Shown here in pieces: positions 12,529 through 22,162 of a stretch of DNA of 54,298 nucleotides. The stretch lies in NCBI GenBank assembly GCA_013115145.1, contig JAAPAO010000197.1, positions 1 to 54,298 of the forward strand. The letters are read 5' to 3'. The notes under the pieces were generated by a model that worked only from the letters and a program-made list of their open reading frames with translations, was not told where the DNA came from and ran no database searches. The stretch is from Perkinsus chesapeaki (taxonomy: Eukaryota > Perkinsozoa > Perkinsida > Perkinsidae). Numbering within the stretch: the first letter of the stretch is position 1; every line of letters starts with the position of its first letter. The position numbers and the translations under genes are program-made.

Positions 12529-13376
12529 TTATGGATGTAATGCACGGTCAAGCTCATCATCATAGTGTTCCCACTTAGCCTTTGCAAACGCTGCTAACGT
12601 GGCTTCAACCCAGGATTGTCCAACACTAGCGTTACGCGCCCTATTACCAGATAAATTAGAAGGCACCGTGTCCGATGATTCTAGCAATGACACCGAAGAT
12701 ACTTCCGAGGTCGGATTGGCCTCTCCACCTGCCACTCCTCTCCGTCAATACCAACGCGGACTTGTTTACCTATTCGTAATGCGTCTTCTTCTTCTTCGTC
12801 CAAAGGCATACAGCTGGCCTCGAGGATCTCCTCGCCTCTCATTAACCTCAACAGTGTGTCATTGGCCCCGTCCCGTCTTTGGGCCTTCCTGGAAGCCCTA
12901 GAGGTCTGGCTCGACGATGCACGCTTTTTGGGCTGTCTGGCTGCTTGTGTGGAGAGGCTAGCAGTGGACGAATGCCGCGAGTCGATATCCGGGGGAGTTC
13001 CGATGGCATCGATAGCGACCTCGGGCATATCTAAGATATTTCTGAGGTTACTTGGCGGCCACCCAACGCCCTACTCGGTTGGAGGCTTCCTCCTAGAGCT
13101 GAAATAACGGCCTGAAGAAACGTAGCTTTTCATAAAACCTTCACGGTGCGATAGATACGCCGTGTGGGAGTATCTTACGTCCCGTAGCTCCAATCTCGAC
13201 TGTAGTAGTGGCAAAACCATGTTGAATATTTGCTCGTCCGTAACCCGACTTAATGCCTCGGAGCAGGTCCCCACAATAGTCGTTTCCCTGTCCATATCTC
13301 GCCGAGCGTTACACACTCTTGAGGCGCGCCGTTTGTAGCCTGAGAAAAGTATTCCGACTAAGCGTCGTTTATACAC
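12529..13376 (-). CDS. hypothetical protein, Ser/charged-rich, at least two exons
   Basis: Not recognised. Three open minus-strand segments follow one another: about 13090-13310 (SEALSRVTDEQIFNMVLPLLQSRLELRDV, helical), 12750-13028 (low complexity, with RASRKAQRRDG, then EEILEASCMPLDEEEEDALRIGKQV) and 12529-12735 (QSWVEATLAAFAKAKWEHYDDEL, helical, stop at 12529). They are coding-like in amino-acid composition, but the joins between them are not resolved, so the start and the exact exon limits are approximate. Confidence 0.45.
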
Positions 13377-14217
13377 ACTGTGAATTTTTCACGCATTTAT
13401 ATAAACGCCCTTCAAGTCTAGCAGTCCACGGCTGGCTTTGCTTTGCATATCTCGATGCGACGAGCCCATCTCCCTGGATCTGTCGACAGCCCCTCGTCTA
13501 GCGGCAATGCCTCCGATGCTGATACTGACTTTTCCCCTGATAAACCTTCAGAGGTCCGCAGGGAGTCGAGTTGACCTCTAAAGTATCTTTACTAAGCACT
13601 TAAAGATACTCCATATTAGCAGGGGTATCTTTTAAAGTTTAGGTGAAGCTATCCCCATCACCGAAGCCTATCAGCTCCAAGCCAAAACGTCTCCCTCGAA
13701 GAAGCATCTTCGGCCGTCAACGTCAAGACATACTTCCCAGTGTTTTAGAGCGGTAACGTCGAAATGAACAAAGCGTACCTCTCTTCTCATTTTGACCACC
13801 ATCAATATCTCGGCAACTCAACGATTCTATAACCGCTAGACTCACTATTCATATCGAGGTCAACTCCTACCCCAATTCTGGGAACGGCTCAGAATCGGTT
13901 CAGTGGCCCCTTCACCGAGCCTACTTTGTAGCCAACTGTGTAGGCATTTTAAATAAGCTCTTGAGTGGTATACTGTCACCACTTGAAGGTTTGTCTCATC
14001 AGAAAAAGGGAGGCTTCCTTTGTCCAAAAAGGTTCATCGCCCAAGCCAAATGTTACTATAGAATTCTAGATTGTCGGTGCACAATTCAACCTAAGATATT
14101 TTCTATCCTTCAGGGCAGGCGTATGCGGCTCCTCTCGTGCCTTTAGTAGACGCCATTTGGCCGAAGACCCTTGGGTAGCTCTCCCTGTAGGGGCAGATAG
14201 TCTGGTACCTGCTTTAG
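13377..14217. other. unassigned region upstream of the channel gene
   Basis: No recognisable domain. It may hold the 5' UTR, promoter and N-terminal exon(s) of the channel gene that is evident from 14218, plus the promoter of the minus-strand gene ending its 5' side near 13376. A short open stretch at 13961-14146 is not convincing. Confidence 0.4.
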
Positions 14218-17200
14218 ATGAATCGTACTGTGATGGTTGCCATTATCATTAATACCGCTCTCGCCGGTATCAGGACTGATTACCAGGGAGTAGCACTGGT
14301 CATTATCTTGAATAACTGTATTTTATCAGATATTACTGGACGCCTCTGAAATATTTTTCGCCTTGTTTTTTCTGCTCGAGCTAGTTCTCCGTATCCACCA
14401 CCAGCGTTGGGCCTATATCGACGGTACTCATACTCTCTCCGTTACCTGTCAGAGTAGCACTGTTAGACCCGTGGAACGTCTTTGACGCTATCGTCATTGT
14501 ATTGGGGACTCAGCCCCTTTCTAGGAGGTATCTTCATAGTAGGTCAGAGTACGCATGATTCTCCAAAGGTTGATAGAGTATCCAGCCGTTTCAGATGGAG
14601 CGGTCTGGAAGCCCTACCAGCTCTCCGACCTCTGAGGTTCATCAAGCTAGCAGAATCGCCGTGGGTCATGCAACGGTCCAGGAGTGTTTGGCTTATGGTA
14701 GTGCAAAGACGGGGGATGTGACATTCAGCGTGGCTATACGGCGATGCTAACAATCACTGTAATTGCTTAGATGTGTTGTTGAGAGCAGGGATGTGCAATT
14801 TTGGGAATGGGCATTCGAGCTCGCTTATCGGCGGTATTCAGGCGTCCGAGGTCTTCGACAAGTATTTGAAATAGTTTTTCGAGTTGACACTGAACTTGGA
14901 TACCGGTTCGCTGAGGGGCCATCGGGCTATATATGTCTATCACAGGTCCGGTCAGTAGCAGGCATTCTGCTGCCGATGCTTTGGGTATACCTTTTGTTGG
15001 GTATATTGATGGTCAGTGTCGCTACTATAGTAATGTCTGACCTATACCCCTTGATGACAGCTACCAATTATGATGCGGCAGCGGGCCAGCTTACCTGTAA
15101 GTGACCTTGAGGGTTCCTGTGGGGCAAACGTCGTGTTTGGTATTTGAGTGTGATGTGATGGGTAGTAGGAAGGACAGTGTACTGAATGAGCCCTCATGAG
15201 TAGGTCAGCAGTACTCATTCACTTTTGTTGAAAACCATCCATCTCTTCGCCGTCATCACTACTACCGAGTGTTGGCAGTATAATGGTATTCTAGACAATC
15301 TTCTACCTATAAGTTCAATCCAACCTATTCAGCGTTCACTGCTGTACATCAGCAACTCTGTCGCCTGTCAGACCCCATGGATGCCTTCCGAGAGTTGAGC
15401 GTATATTTCGGCACGATGCCTTTGTCGATCCTTACACTATTACAGACTGCAACGCTTGATAAATGGTCCACCAATATAGTCCGCCCCACTCTGGCGTCCC
15501 AGCAGTACTTCTCGGCGCTGGTAGCAGCTACTAGTTGTTGCTTCAGCTCTACCATGGTGCCTAATAGATTCTAATAGCGTTTGTCGTGGTAACATCATAT
15601 GGGCTGCTGAAGGTATTAGTGGCGTTGGTTGTAGAGAGGATGGTGGCTGTTAACGCAGAGCATGAGGCTAAGGTAGTAATCGGCCAGAGCACACTCAGAT
15701 CCTCAGAAAAATTGTCGCGCCAAAGGATATAGTGGAGGACTCTACTCGTTAACAAATTCTTGGACTGAGCGAATTTGACCGGAAGCCCTGCATTACCTCT
15801 TCGATCTTTTTCTGGGGTGGCTGATTTATGTGGCGATGACTTGGAGCTAAGCACTCAACGTGATTACTGATCAGCTTAAGGATAATATATAATAATAAAT
15901 AGATATTTCTATATCTAATATTATTACTAAATAAAGTAAATATAGATATAACACCACTATGATTATATGATTATTATTACTATTCCCTATAATATTATAT
16001 GCCAGCCTTTAATTAATATAATAATAACAATAAATATATATGGCTGGCATTATAAAGATCGGGGAGGTTAAGCTGCAGGATGCTTATCCCACCGAGGATA
16101 TCGTAGACCGTTGCCGCCGAGCCGATAAATGCTTTATAGATTTAGGGTAGCATCATTCGCTCTTCATGCGCTGTTGTTCCACTGGCTCCAGCGGTTACTT
16201 CCGTCAAAGATATAGTAGCGCGCTTCCCTATTACTTCACATACCTTCCGCGGTCTCAAGCTGCATCATCCCGGATAGGCAGTACGTATTTGAATGATATA
16301 TACAAGCATGGCATAGGTTTATGACCTACAGCTTATTAACGACCTATCAACCTATAGGTTCCGGCAGGCTCCTGTAGGTGACTATAGGTTCCTGTAGGTC
16401 CCTGTAGGTGACTATAGGTCCCTGTAGGTGACTATAGGTTTCTGCGGGCTCCTGTAGGTGACTATAGGTTTCTGCGGGCTCCCGTAGGTGACTATAGGTT
16501 TCTGCGGGCTCCTGTAGGTGACTATAGGTTTCTGCGGGCTCCTGTAGGTGACTATAGGTTTCTGCGGGCTCCTGTAGGGGACTATAGGTTTGTCTATCAG
16601 CCAATATGTTGCAGCACATCTCTTTGTTGATCTAGGACATGCAATATCAATCTGGATTTGCCAACTCAGCATAAGTTCCTGGCGGGGGCTATTAATAGTG
16701 TGTGAAGGGATGTATTATGATTAAGTAAACCCTCGATAGGTGGCGGGTTTTTTCATCAACCATGATGAGGATGTCCTGAAAACTCTTGGCGACGAATTCA
16801 ACGGGGCGGAGCGAAACTGTAGCGCATCGGCGGTGGCTGCTGGGGGAGCCTTTCGTAGATACTGGTAGGGTCGATTGGGAGGCGTTCATGGACTCTTGCG
16901 GAAGCTCGGAACAGTTCACGAGGAAGATAAGTGCCATCGATTTTCAAGCTCATGATGTAAAAGAGCTATTCTCACTGATGAATGTGACGGCTGAAGACGG
17001 CCTCACTGAGGAGGAGTTCAAGCAGGGAGTGGTCCGACTGAAGCGACATGCTAGCGGTAGTAGGTGGGCGGCGGCTGGGGGGTAGCTGGGCTCAGGGCGG
17101 GATGTGGTGCATTTGTTGGGGGTAGTGGATACGGCTTATGCCAAGGTTGGCAGGGTAATGAGGAGCATAGAGAAAAGGGATGAGCAAGTTAAGAAAATAC

Positions 17201-17298
17201 AGTGGACCTTAGGGGAGCTACAGGTAGTAGAAGGGGCGTGTGGGCGCTATGGGTGGATGGTAAGTGACGGCCAAACATTAGTATGCATAACGGCATAA
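14218..17298 (+). CDS. single-domain voltage-gated cation channel with EF-hand-like C-terminus
   Basis: Six-transmembrane ion channel of the voltage-gated superfamily. S1: VMVAIIINTALAG (about 14230). S2: EIFFALFFLLELVLRIH (about 14347-14397). S3: LLDPWNVFDAIVIVLG (about 14462-14510). S4-like, arginine-containing: LEALPALRPLRFIKLAES (about 14600-14655). S5: AGILLPMLWVYLLLGILMVS (about 14960-15020). Pore: YFGTMPLSILTLLQTATLDKWSTNIVRP (about 15405-15487). S6: AFVVVTSYGLLKVLVALVVERM (about 15573-15640). After an intron of about 1 kb, exons at about 16790-17060 and 17098-17298 encode VDWEAFMDSCG, the segment AIDFQAHDVKELFSLM, then EDGLTEEEFKQGVVRLK and a coiled C-terminus. This matches the paired EF-hand tail of dinoflagellate channels. 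The N-terminus and several exon limits are unresolved. Confidence 0.75.
15880..16055. repeat. AT-rich stretch with a 9-bp perfect inverted repeat
   Basis: About 175 bases of A+T-dominated sequence inside the long intron assigned to the channel gene. It includes inverted arms ATGCCAGCC (15999-16007) and GGCTGGCAT (16042-16050) around a 34-base AT spacer. The GC-rich arms stand out against the AT background. Whether it is a small mobile-element remnant or a structural element cannot be told. Confidence 0.7.
16351..16590. repeat. tandem repeat, 30-bp unit built of three related decamers
   Basis: Decamers ACTATAGGTT, TCTGCGGGCT and CCTGTAGGTG follow each other to form a 30-bp unit repeated about five times from 16431. 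It is preceded by shorter 10- and 20-bp permutations (16351-16430) and ends with a diverged copy. Because the unit is a multiple of three, two minus-strand frames stay open through it (10-residue periods such as TYSHLQEPAE). I regard those as by-products. It lies between the S6 exon and the EF-hand exon of the channel gene. Confidence 0.95.
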
Positions 17299-17585
17299 TA
17301 TTATATACTTCTTGTGAATTATATAGCATTATTTCAAGTGATAGAACCAAGGCACGTAACGGTCTGTCTCCTAGTAACTTACCTTAAGTCGTCACTTCCG
17401 AGAGTAGCGTTTTGGGGAGTATAAGGGTACTGTGGGAAGGGACTACTCCTGTAGCATCCGGAGTTGGTCATCCGGAGTCTAGTCCAGTCCTTCAACCTGC
17501 AAGTGATAGCTTAATCTCCTGCTTGCATACATTTGTTCCGCATTGTGCTGATGACACCACTGGTCAGCAGGTGGTTATAGCAGAT

Positions 17586-17714
17586 ATGGCGGAGAGGAAG
17601 ACGAAGGTTAGACAATGGCGAGCTCAGGACGCTGATACTAAGCAGCAGCGGAAGGTCCTACTCACTATGCTGCACTCATTGGAGGGGGAACATCACCACA
17701 CTACAGAATCGTGA
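17586..17714 (+). CDS. possible small exon or gene, charged helix
   Basis: An ATG at 17586 is followed by 42 codons, MAERKTKVRQWRAQDADTK and so on, ending ...HHHTTES at 17714. The same frame is open upstream to about 17412. The composition is that of a charged helix. It sits between the channel and the double-RING gene and could be the last exon of a short gene. No homology is recognised. Confidence 0.3.
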   Translation: MAERKTKVRQWRAQDADTKQQRKVLLTMLHSLEGEHHHTTES

Positions 17715-17790
17715 CATGTTATTTTTCGTATCTTTCTGATCATGTTGAGTTTGCAAGATCCCCAATTGGTAAGCCTCTTCGCTCTCCCTC

Positions 17791-18435
17791 ATGAGCCTAT
17801 CAGCCCGCAGCATCACTGCTGGCATTCGAGATCTCTTTCCTGATGAGCTAGACGAATGCGTAGTCTGTTACTCCCCAACAAGGGCTCTCGACGTCCAGTG
17901 CGCTACGTGTAAGGCGTACGTCTGTAAGGCATGCCTGCCGCAGCTCCAGAAGCCATCGGAATGCCCCCACTGCCGGTCCCAGAGCAATTGGCAGAGGCTC
18001 AATGCGGTGGGTCTGAGAGTATGCGACACTGTAGTGTCCGCAATTGGGGAACGGCTGATGAATACACTGGATGCCGCTGCAGCTAGAGTACCGCCGATGG
18101 AGGCACGAAGTACCGAATTAGCAATTTCGTGGCGCGCTAGAAACTGCGAGGCATGTGGTGGTGGGTGTGAGTCGGCTTTTGATCATATATGCTCTGGTTG
18201 CTGCTATGTAATATGTCAAGACTGTCTGAATCGTCACTCGCCACAAAACTCGGACGGGGCAAAGCTTCTCACCACCTGCCCCTTCTGTCGGCATAGACTG
18301 CCATCACCGTCACTGCTGAGGGCTGTAGCGCGGGCTCGGATCATACTGGAGAAGGTCATGGCTTATGTGCCGGATAAGGAACGATTTAAGATCGCAGCGG
18401 GTCTTCTCCGGCGGTCCTCTTCGTCTCCAGAGTGA
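17791..18435 (+). CDS. double RING-type zinc-finger protein
   Basis: An intronless 214-residue reading frame. It has two cysteine-rich modules. The first is at about residues 23-61 (CVVC, CATC, CKAC, CPHC). The second is at about residues 119-170 (CEACGGGC, CSGCC, CQDC, CPFC) and holds a His (NRHS) between its zinc pairs. Both have the spacing of RING-type fingers, which suggests an E3 ubiquitin ligase or a protein-interaction hub. No transmembrane segment is visible. The first ATG of the frame is used, and about 150 bases separate its stop from the TAF1 start. Without other domains the exact family stays open. Confidence 0.8.
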   Translation: MSLSARSITAGIRDLFPDELDECVVCYSPTRALDVQCATCKAYVCKACLPQLQKPSECPHCRSQSNWQRLNAVGLRVCDTVVSAIGERLMNTLDAAAARVPPMEARSTELAISWRARNCEACGGGCESAFDHICSGCCYVICQDCLNRHSPQNSDGAKLLTTCPFCRHRLPSPSLLRAVARARIILEKVMAYVPDKERFKIAAGLLRRSSSSPE

Positions 18436-18584
18436 TGGATGGCGGTGGAGACTCCCTGGTATGATGGTAATTAATAATGAAGTTGAATTTCGCATTTTTG
18501 CTGCTCGTTGACTTGTCTCTACTCATATTCGCTTTGCGTTTGCTTTTCCCACCCAAAGTCTAGTCCAGTTGGCTGTCTTATCTC

Positions 18585-21500
18585 ATGAGCGAAGGGGCAG
18601 GTGGTGGCGGTGGGTCGACCCCGCTTGGAGTGGACTGGGCAGCGGCCTTCGCCTCGACGAGCTTCTCCACCCCTCTGGATGGTCCTGCCGAAGGTTCCTC
18701 GACCCCGGCGTCGTTCAGACTGCAGCCACTTGGCGACGAGGACTTTGCTGGGGACTTCTCGCCTCAAGGCATTGGAGGGCTGACACCTCTAGCTGTGGAC
18801 GGCTCCTTCACACCGGGGTTTCGGTTGCAGCCGCTCGGGGATGAAGAGTTCGGTGGGTTGGCCCAGCCGGCACCGCAGCAATTGAAACCATTGGCGGCGG
18901 TCGAGCGGCAGCAGCGGAATTACGTGGCGCGGCTGAATGGGTCGAAGGAGGGACAGAAGGCTCGGGAGACACAATGGCGTGGTAGTTATGATATCGAGAT
19001 CATGCCTGGTGGGGAGGTGATCACTAGTGGGCCCCAGCCACCTCGGAAAAGGAAACATAGTGAGGGTGACGGAGCGATGCAGCAGCAGCAGCAGACGGCG
19101 GCGGGGGACCAGTGGCCACAGGTGCCAGTGAGCCGAGGGATGCTATCTGGGATGGTCCTAGGGCTGGACACGGCAGTCGGCACTGTGGCCGAAAACGGGG
19201 TTGTTACCGCTAGAGCACCGAAGGCCCTGCCTATGCCGATAGCCCAGGAGGCGGGTCGAAGAGAGGAACAGCTCTTGAGGGAGATGGAGTCTTTGTTGAG
19301 GGGACCCCTTAGTCTCTATTGTAGGGCACTAGAGGGCACTGATGAGATGCTATCGTCATTCCCTAATTTCCTGTCGATGGTGCCAACTGATCTGGTTGGC
19401 CCCGAGATGAACTCGGAGGACGAGGCGAGGGCTGCGGCGGCATCGGAGGCTGGCAGCGATGGCAGCTCGAGTGATGACCTGGACTCAGACCTGGCGGACC
19501 TGAGAAGGGCAGCTCGACAACAGATGATAGAAGACTCCATGCGGGGCGCCCCTCATGCCGAGTGCGCCAAGGAGCTCCTTGGTATAGAGTACTGGCCGCA
19601 GTTCACCACCATTGTGGCACGGAAGCCGACGCCATTGAGGATCAACGAGCAGAGGTATCATCGGCGCCACCTGTGGCAAGCTGGGTATGACGCCTACAAC
19701 GACAAGTGGTGGTGCCGGACCCTGTCGGAGCCTCTGCCAGCCGTATCGGCGGAGAGCAGCCCGAACAACTCGGCACCGAACACCCCGAACACTCAGCCGG
19801 CACCAATGCAATCGAAGAGACGGTGTCGGTATAACACACCACAAGAAGTGTCCCTGCAGGATGACGCTACCTTTGTCCTGGTGGAAGGCGTGGAGCAGTA
19901 CCCTATACTGATGCATCAAGTCGGCATGAGCGCCTATTTCAACACCTACTTCCCGGCGAGGGTCAGAGTGATGGGCCCGACGCCCTCGGCTGAGACTCTG
20001 GGGCGTGTGCGGTATGCGGGCGATGATGGGTTCATCCCATCCGTGTACGGCGGCAATGTGGTGAGGTTCGACCCGATGTCGGGGATCAACTCCTGCACCC
20101 TACTGGAATCGGTTCTTCTTCGAGCGCCTCTCTTCGAGCACCAAACCAGCCCTACCGACTTCATGCTAATCCGCTGTCAAGATCACACAGCAGCTGGCAA
20201 GGGCGCTGGGAGCCGGGGCCATGGCGTGACGCTGAAGCGATCAAGAAAGCAGCAGCAGCCAGACGCCTCCGTTAAGTACATTAATATCGTAAGACCTCTG
20301 GAACGGCTGGTCTGCATGGGACAGGCCGAGCCTTTGGTGAAGGTGGACCCTCCACTGCCGGCTAAGATCAACCCGCTGATGAGGTCCAGGATAGTGCTCG
20401 AGACACGGAAGTCATTCCGGCACCACAAGCGGCCGCTCAGACCCGATGACGTCGTGAGGATGTTTGGCCATGCCAATAAGAGGACCACATTGGAGAGGTT
20501 CATCGCCGCTGCCAACCAGGAACTCCAGATCAGGCCAGGCCAGCCCATGCCGCAGTTAGATCCCTCGGCTGAGATGAGCCTGGTGGAGTCCTGTAAGGTG
20601 GACTCTATGCTAGATGGTGTCAGACGGCTGTGTGAGAGAGGCGTTACTAAGCTGGTTACTAGTGACAGGATACGTCAGGCTGTGAGGGAGATAGAGACCC
20701 ACGAGTCCAGTATGAGCAGTCGTTCCAAGGATGAGAGAGTTCGCTATGACGCCATGCAGGTGGAGGCCGAGTTGAAGACTACGCCATGGAGCCTCAGCAA
20801 CGACTATTGGGAGGTCGTGGAAGGCGGCAAGCGCGGCGCCTTCTTCGAGTTCTCCCATTTGGGTGATCCGAGTGGCGGTCGAGGCGAGGGTGTCAGCTAC
20901 GTTCGACAGCAACGGTCGGTGGATGCGGCGCTCGGTGCCGGTGGAGTAGCGAGTGGGCAGAGGCTGAGCCAGAAGTTGGGCGACCTTCGTGCCAAGAGCA
21001 GCAAAGAACTGAAGGCCGAGATGAGGAAGCTCGGCACGCCCGAGTCCCAGCTGGCCGGCCTGGGGCGCTGGGAGCTTGTCAGACAGCTCTCCGTATTGTT
21101 AAGAGGTGGAGAGGACGCTGATGTCGCTTTGGCGGCTGCGGCTAGTAACGAGCTGCCGGCCAAGCGTAAGCAGATCCACAGCGAGCGTCTGGCAACGGCA
21201 TGGAGGAAGCAGTATAAGGCTTTGTCCAGTCCCGAGACTGACTTCAGCGATGTCGACTCTGATGAAGATGAGGCCAATGAGGGCGACGCTGGTGGGGCGA
21301 AGCCCGATAAAGCACCGATAGACTCCTTAGAGGATGACCTTTTAGCTGACTTGATGGATTCATCACCCAAGCAGGAGCTGCTTGGTGACAGCACAGAGGA
21401 GAAGGTGCCGAGGTTGAAGATTGTGACGACTGGTCGAGAGAAGGTCACCGGGGCGCCGTGGACGCGGGTGCAGTACGTCTACGGTCGGCATAATATTGAC

Positions 21501-21749
21501 ATCTATAAGAGATGGAAGATGATCGATAATGTGGACTCGGCAGCGCTGAAGCAGGTGATCACGGCGAGCGACTCTAGTGGTGGTGGAAGCAACCTCGATA
21601 AGAGCCTCAAGATCCACCAGCTCCTCCGGGAGAGCATTGAGCAGGGAAAGCTGGCTCCTAAGCAGGTCACCCGCTGCACTCGATGCCACTTCTATGGCCA
21701 TGAGGCACAGGATGTCGATCGATGCCCAGTGAAGGGAAATGTATTATAG
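18585..21749 (+). CDS. TAF1: TAF1, TFIID subunit 1 (no bromodomain, intronless)
   Basis: Largest TFIID subunit, a scaffold for RNA polymerase II pre-initiation complexes. The 1054-residue frame is uninterrupted from the ATG at 18585. Family landmarks, in order: YPILMHQVGMSAYF; LLRAPLFEHQTSPTDFMLIR; LKTTPWSLSNDYWEV; HLGDPSGGRGEGVSYVR; DLRAKSSKELKAEMRKLGTP followed by LGRWELVRQL; KALSSPETDFSDVDSDED; and a C-terminal zinc knuckle CTRCHFYGHE...DRCP at about 1033-1050. The N-terminus repeats FRLQPLGDE(D/E)F twice, with a related third QLKPLA. No bromodomain follows the knuckle, unlike metazoan TAF1 but as in yeast. The absence of introns is unusual beside its intron-rich neighbours. Confidence 0.92.
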   Translation: MSEGAGGGGGSTPLGVDWAAAFASTSFSTPLDGPAEGSSTPASFRLQPLGDEDFAGDFSPQGIGGLTPLAVDGSFTPGFRLQPLGDEEFGGLAQPAPQQLKPLAAVERQQRNYVARLNGSKEGQKARETQWRGSYDIEIMPGGEVITSGPQPPRKRKHSEGDGAMQQQQQTAAGDQWPQVPVSRGMLSGMVLGLDTAVGTVAENGVVTARAPKALPMPIAQEAGRREEQLLREMESLLRGPLSLYCRALEGTDEMLSSFPNFLSMVPTDLVGPEMNSEDEARAAAASEAGSDGSSSDDLDSDLADLRRAARQQMIEDSMRGAPHAECAKELLGIEYWPQFTTIVARKPTPLRINEQRYHRRHLWQAGYDAYNDKWWCRTLSEPLPAVSAESSPNNSAPNTPNTQPAPMQSKRRCRYNTPQEVSLQDDATFVLVEGVEQYPILMHQVGMSAYFNTYFPARVRVMGPTPSAETLGRVRYAGDDGFIPSVYGGNVVRFDPMSGINSCTLLESVLLRAPLFEHQTSPTDFMLIRCQDHTAAGKGAGSRGHGVTLKRSRKQQQPDASVKYINIVRPLERLVCMGQAEPLVKVDPPLPAKINPLMRSRIVLETRKSFRHHKRPLRPDDVVRMFGHANKRTTLERFIAAANQELQIRPGQPMPQLDPSAEMSLVESCKVDSMLDGVRRLCERGVTKLVTSDRIRQAVREIETHESSMSSRSKDERVRYDAMQVEAELKTTPWSLSNDYWEVVEGGKRGAFFEFSHLGDPSGGRGEGVSYVRQQRSVDAALGAGGVASGQRLSQKLGDLRAKSSKELKAEMRKLGTPESQLAGLGRWELVRQLSVLLRGGEDADVALAAAASNELPAKRKQIHSERLATAWRKQYKALSSPETDFSDVDSDEDEANEGDAGGAKPDKAPIDSLEDDLLADLMDSSPKQELLGDSTEEKVPRLKIVTTGREKVTGAPWTRVQYVYGRHNIDIYKRWKMIDNVDSAALKQVITASDSSGGGSNLDKSLKIHQLLRESIEQGKLAPKQVTRCTRCHFYGHEAQDVDRCPVKGNVL

Positions 21750-22162
21750 TGACACTAGATCACCACTAATGAAAGATAATCATTTTCAACGTATACGTCG
21801 ATGCACTGCGGTCAATGCACGTTAAAAATGGCCGTGGTGCAGAATCTACTATTATACCATTGTTTCCCTATGATACCTATACTTCTTTATTGAGGGATAT
21901 TGGGAAATAAATCATACCGCTCCTTTCTTATATCGTGGCTGATCGAGCCCTTCCACTCCTAGCTCCATCCAACAAGCGTCTTCATTGCCGTAGCAGCACG
22001 GTTGCGCGCTGCTTCTCCCCCTAATGCTGACATTGCTCATGTCCGCGCATATTCCGGACCCACGTCGTTGTCAACTACTTTTCCGTATTCCTAGCTATTA
22101 TCATAACTTCCTTTCCTTGACCTTATCTCCCAGCTCCTCCTCATCTTCCTCCTGTTGTTATA
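21750..22162. other. intergenic region
   Basis: Between the TAF1 stop and the start of the first amidohydrolase, both on the plus strand. It is pyrimidine-rich before the ATG at 22163 (22090-22160). No other element is seen. Confidence 0.5.

Noticed and set aside
13961-14146. Plus-strand segment as the N-terminal exon of the channel
   Set aside because: No transmembrane or conserved content, and no splice join to the S1 segment could be shown.
16347-16672. Long minus-strand open frames with a ten-residue repeat (TYSHLQEPAE / QKPIVTYRSP)
   Set aside because: Two different frames are open at once simply because the repeat unit is 30 bases. There is no start context, flanking domain or codon bias, so the array is treated as non-coding DNA.
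19485-21701. Long minus-strand open frames antisense to TAF1 (for example 20897-21448)
   Set aside because: They are mirror frames of a GC-rich, conserved coding region. The plus-strand TAF1 landmarks explain the sequence.
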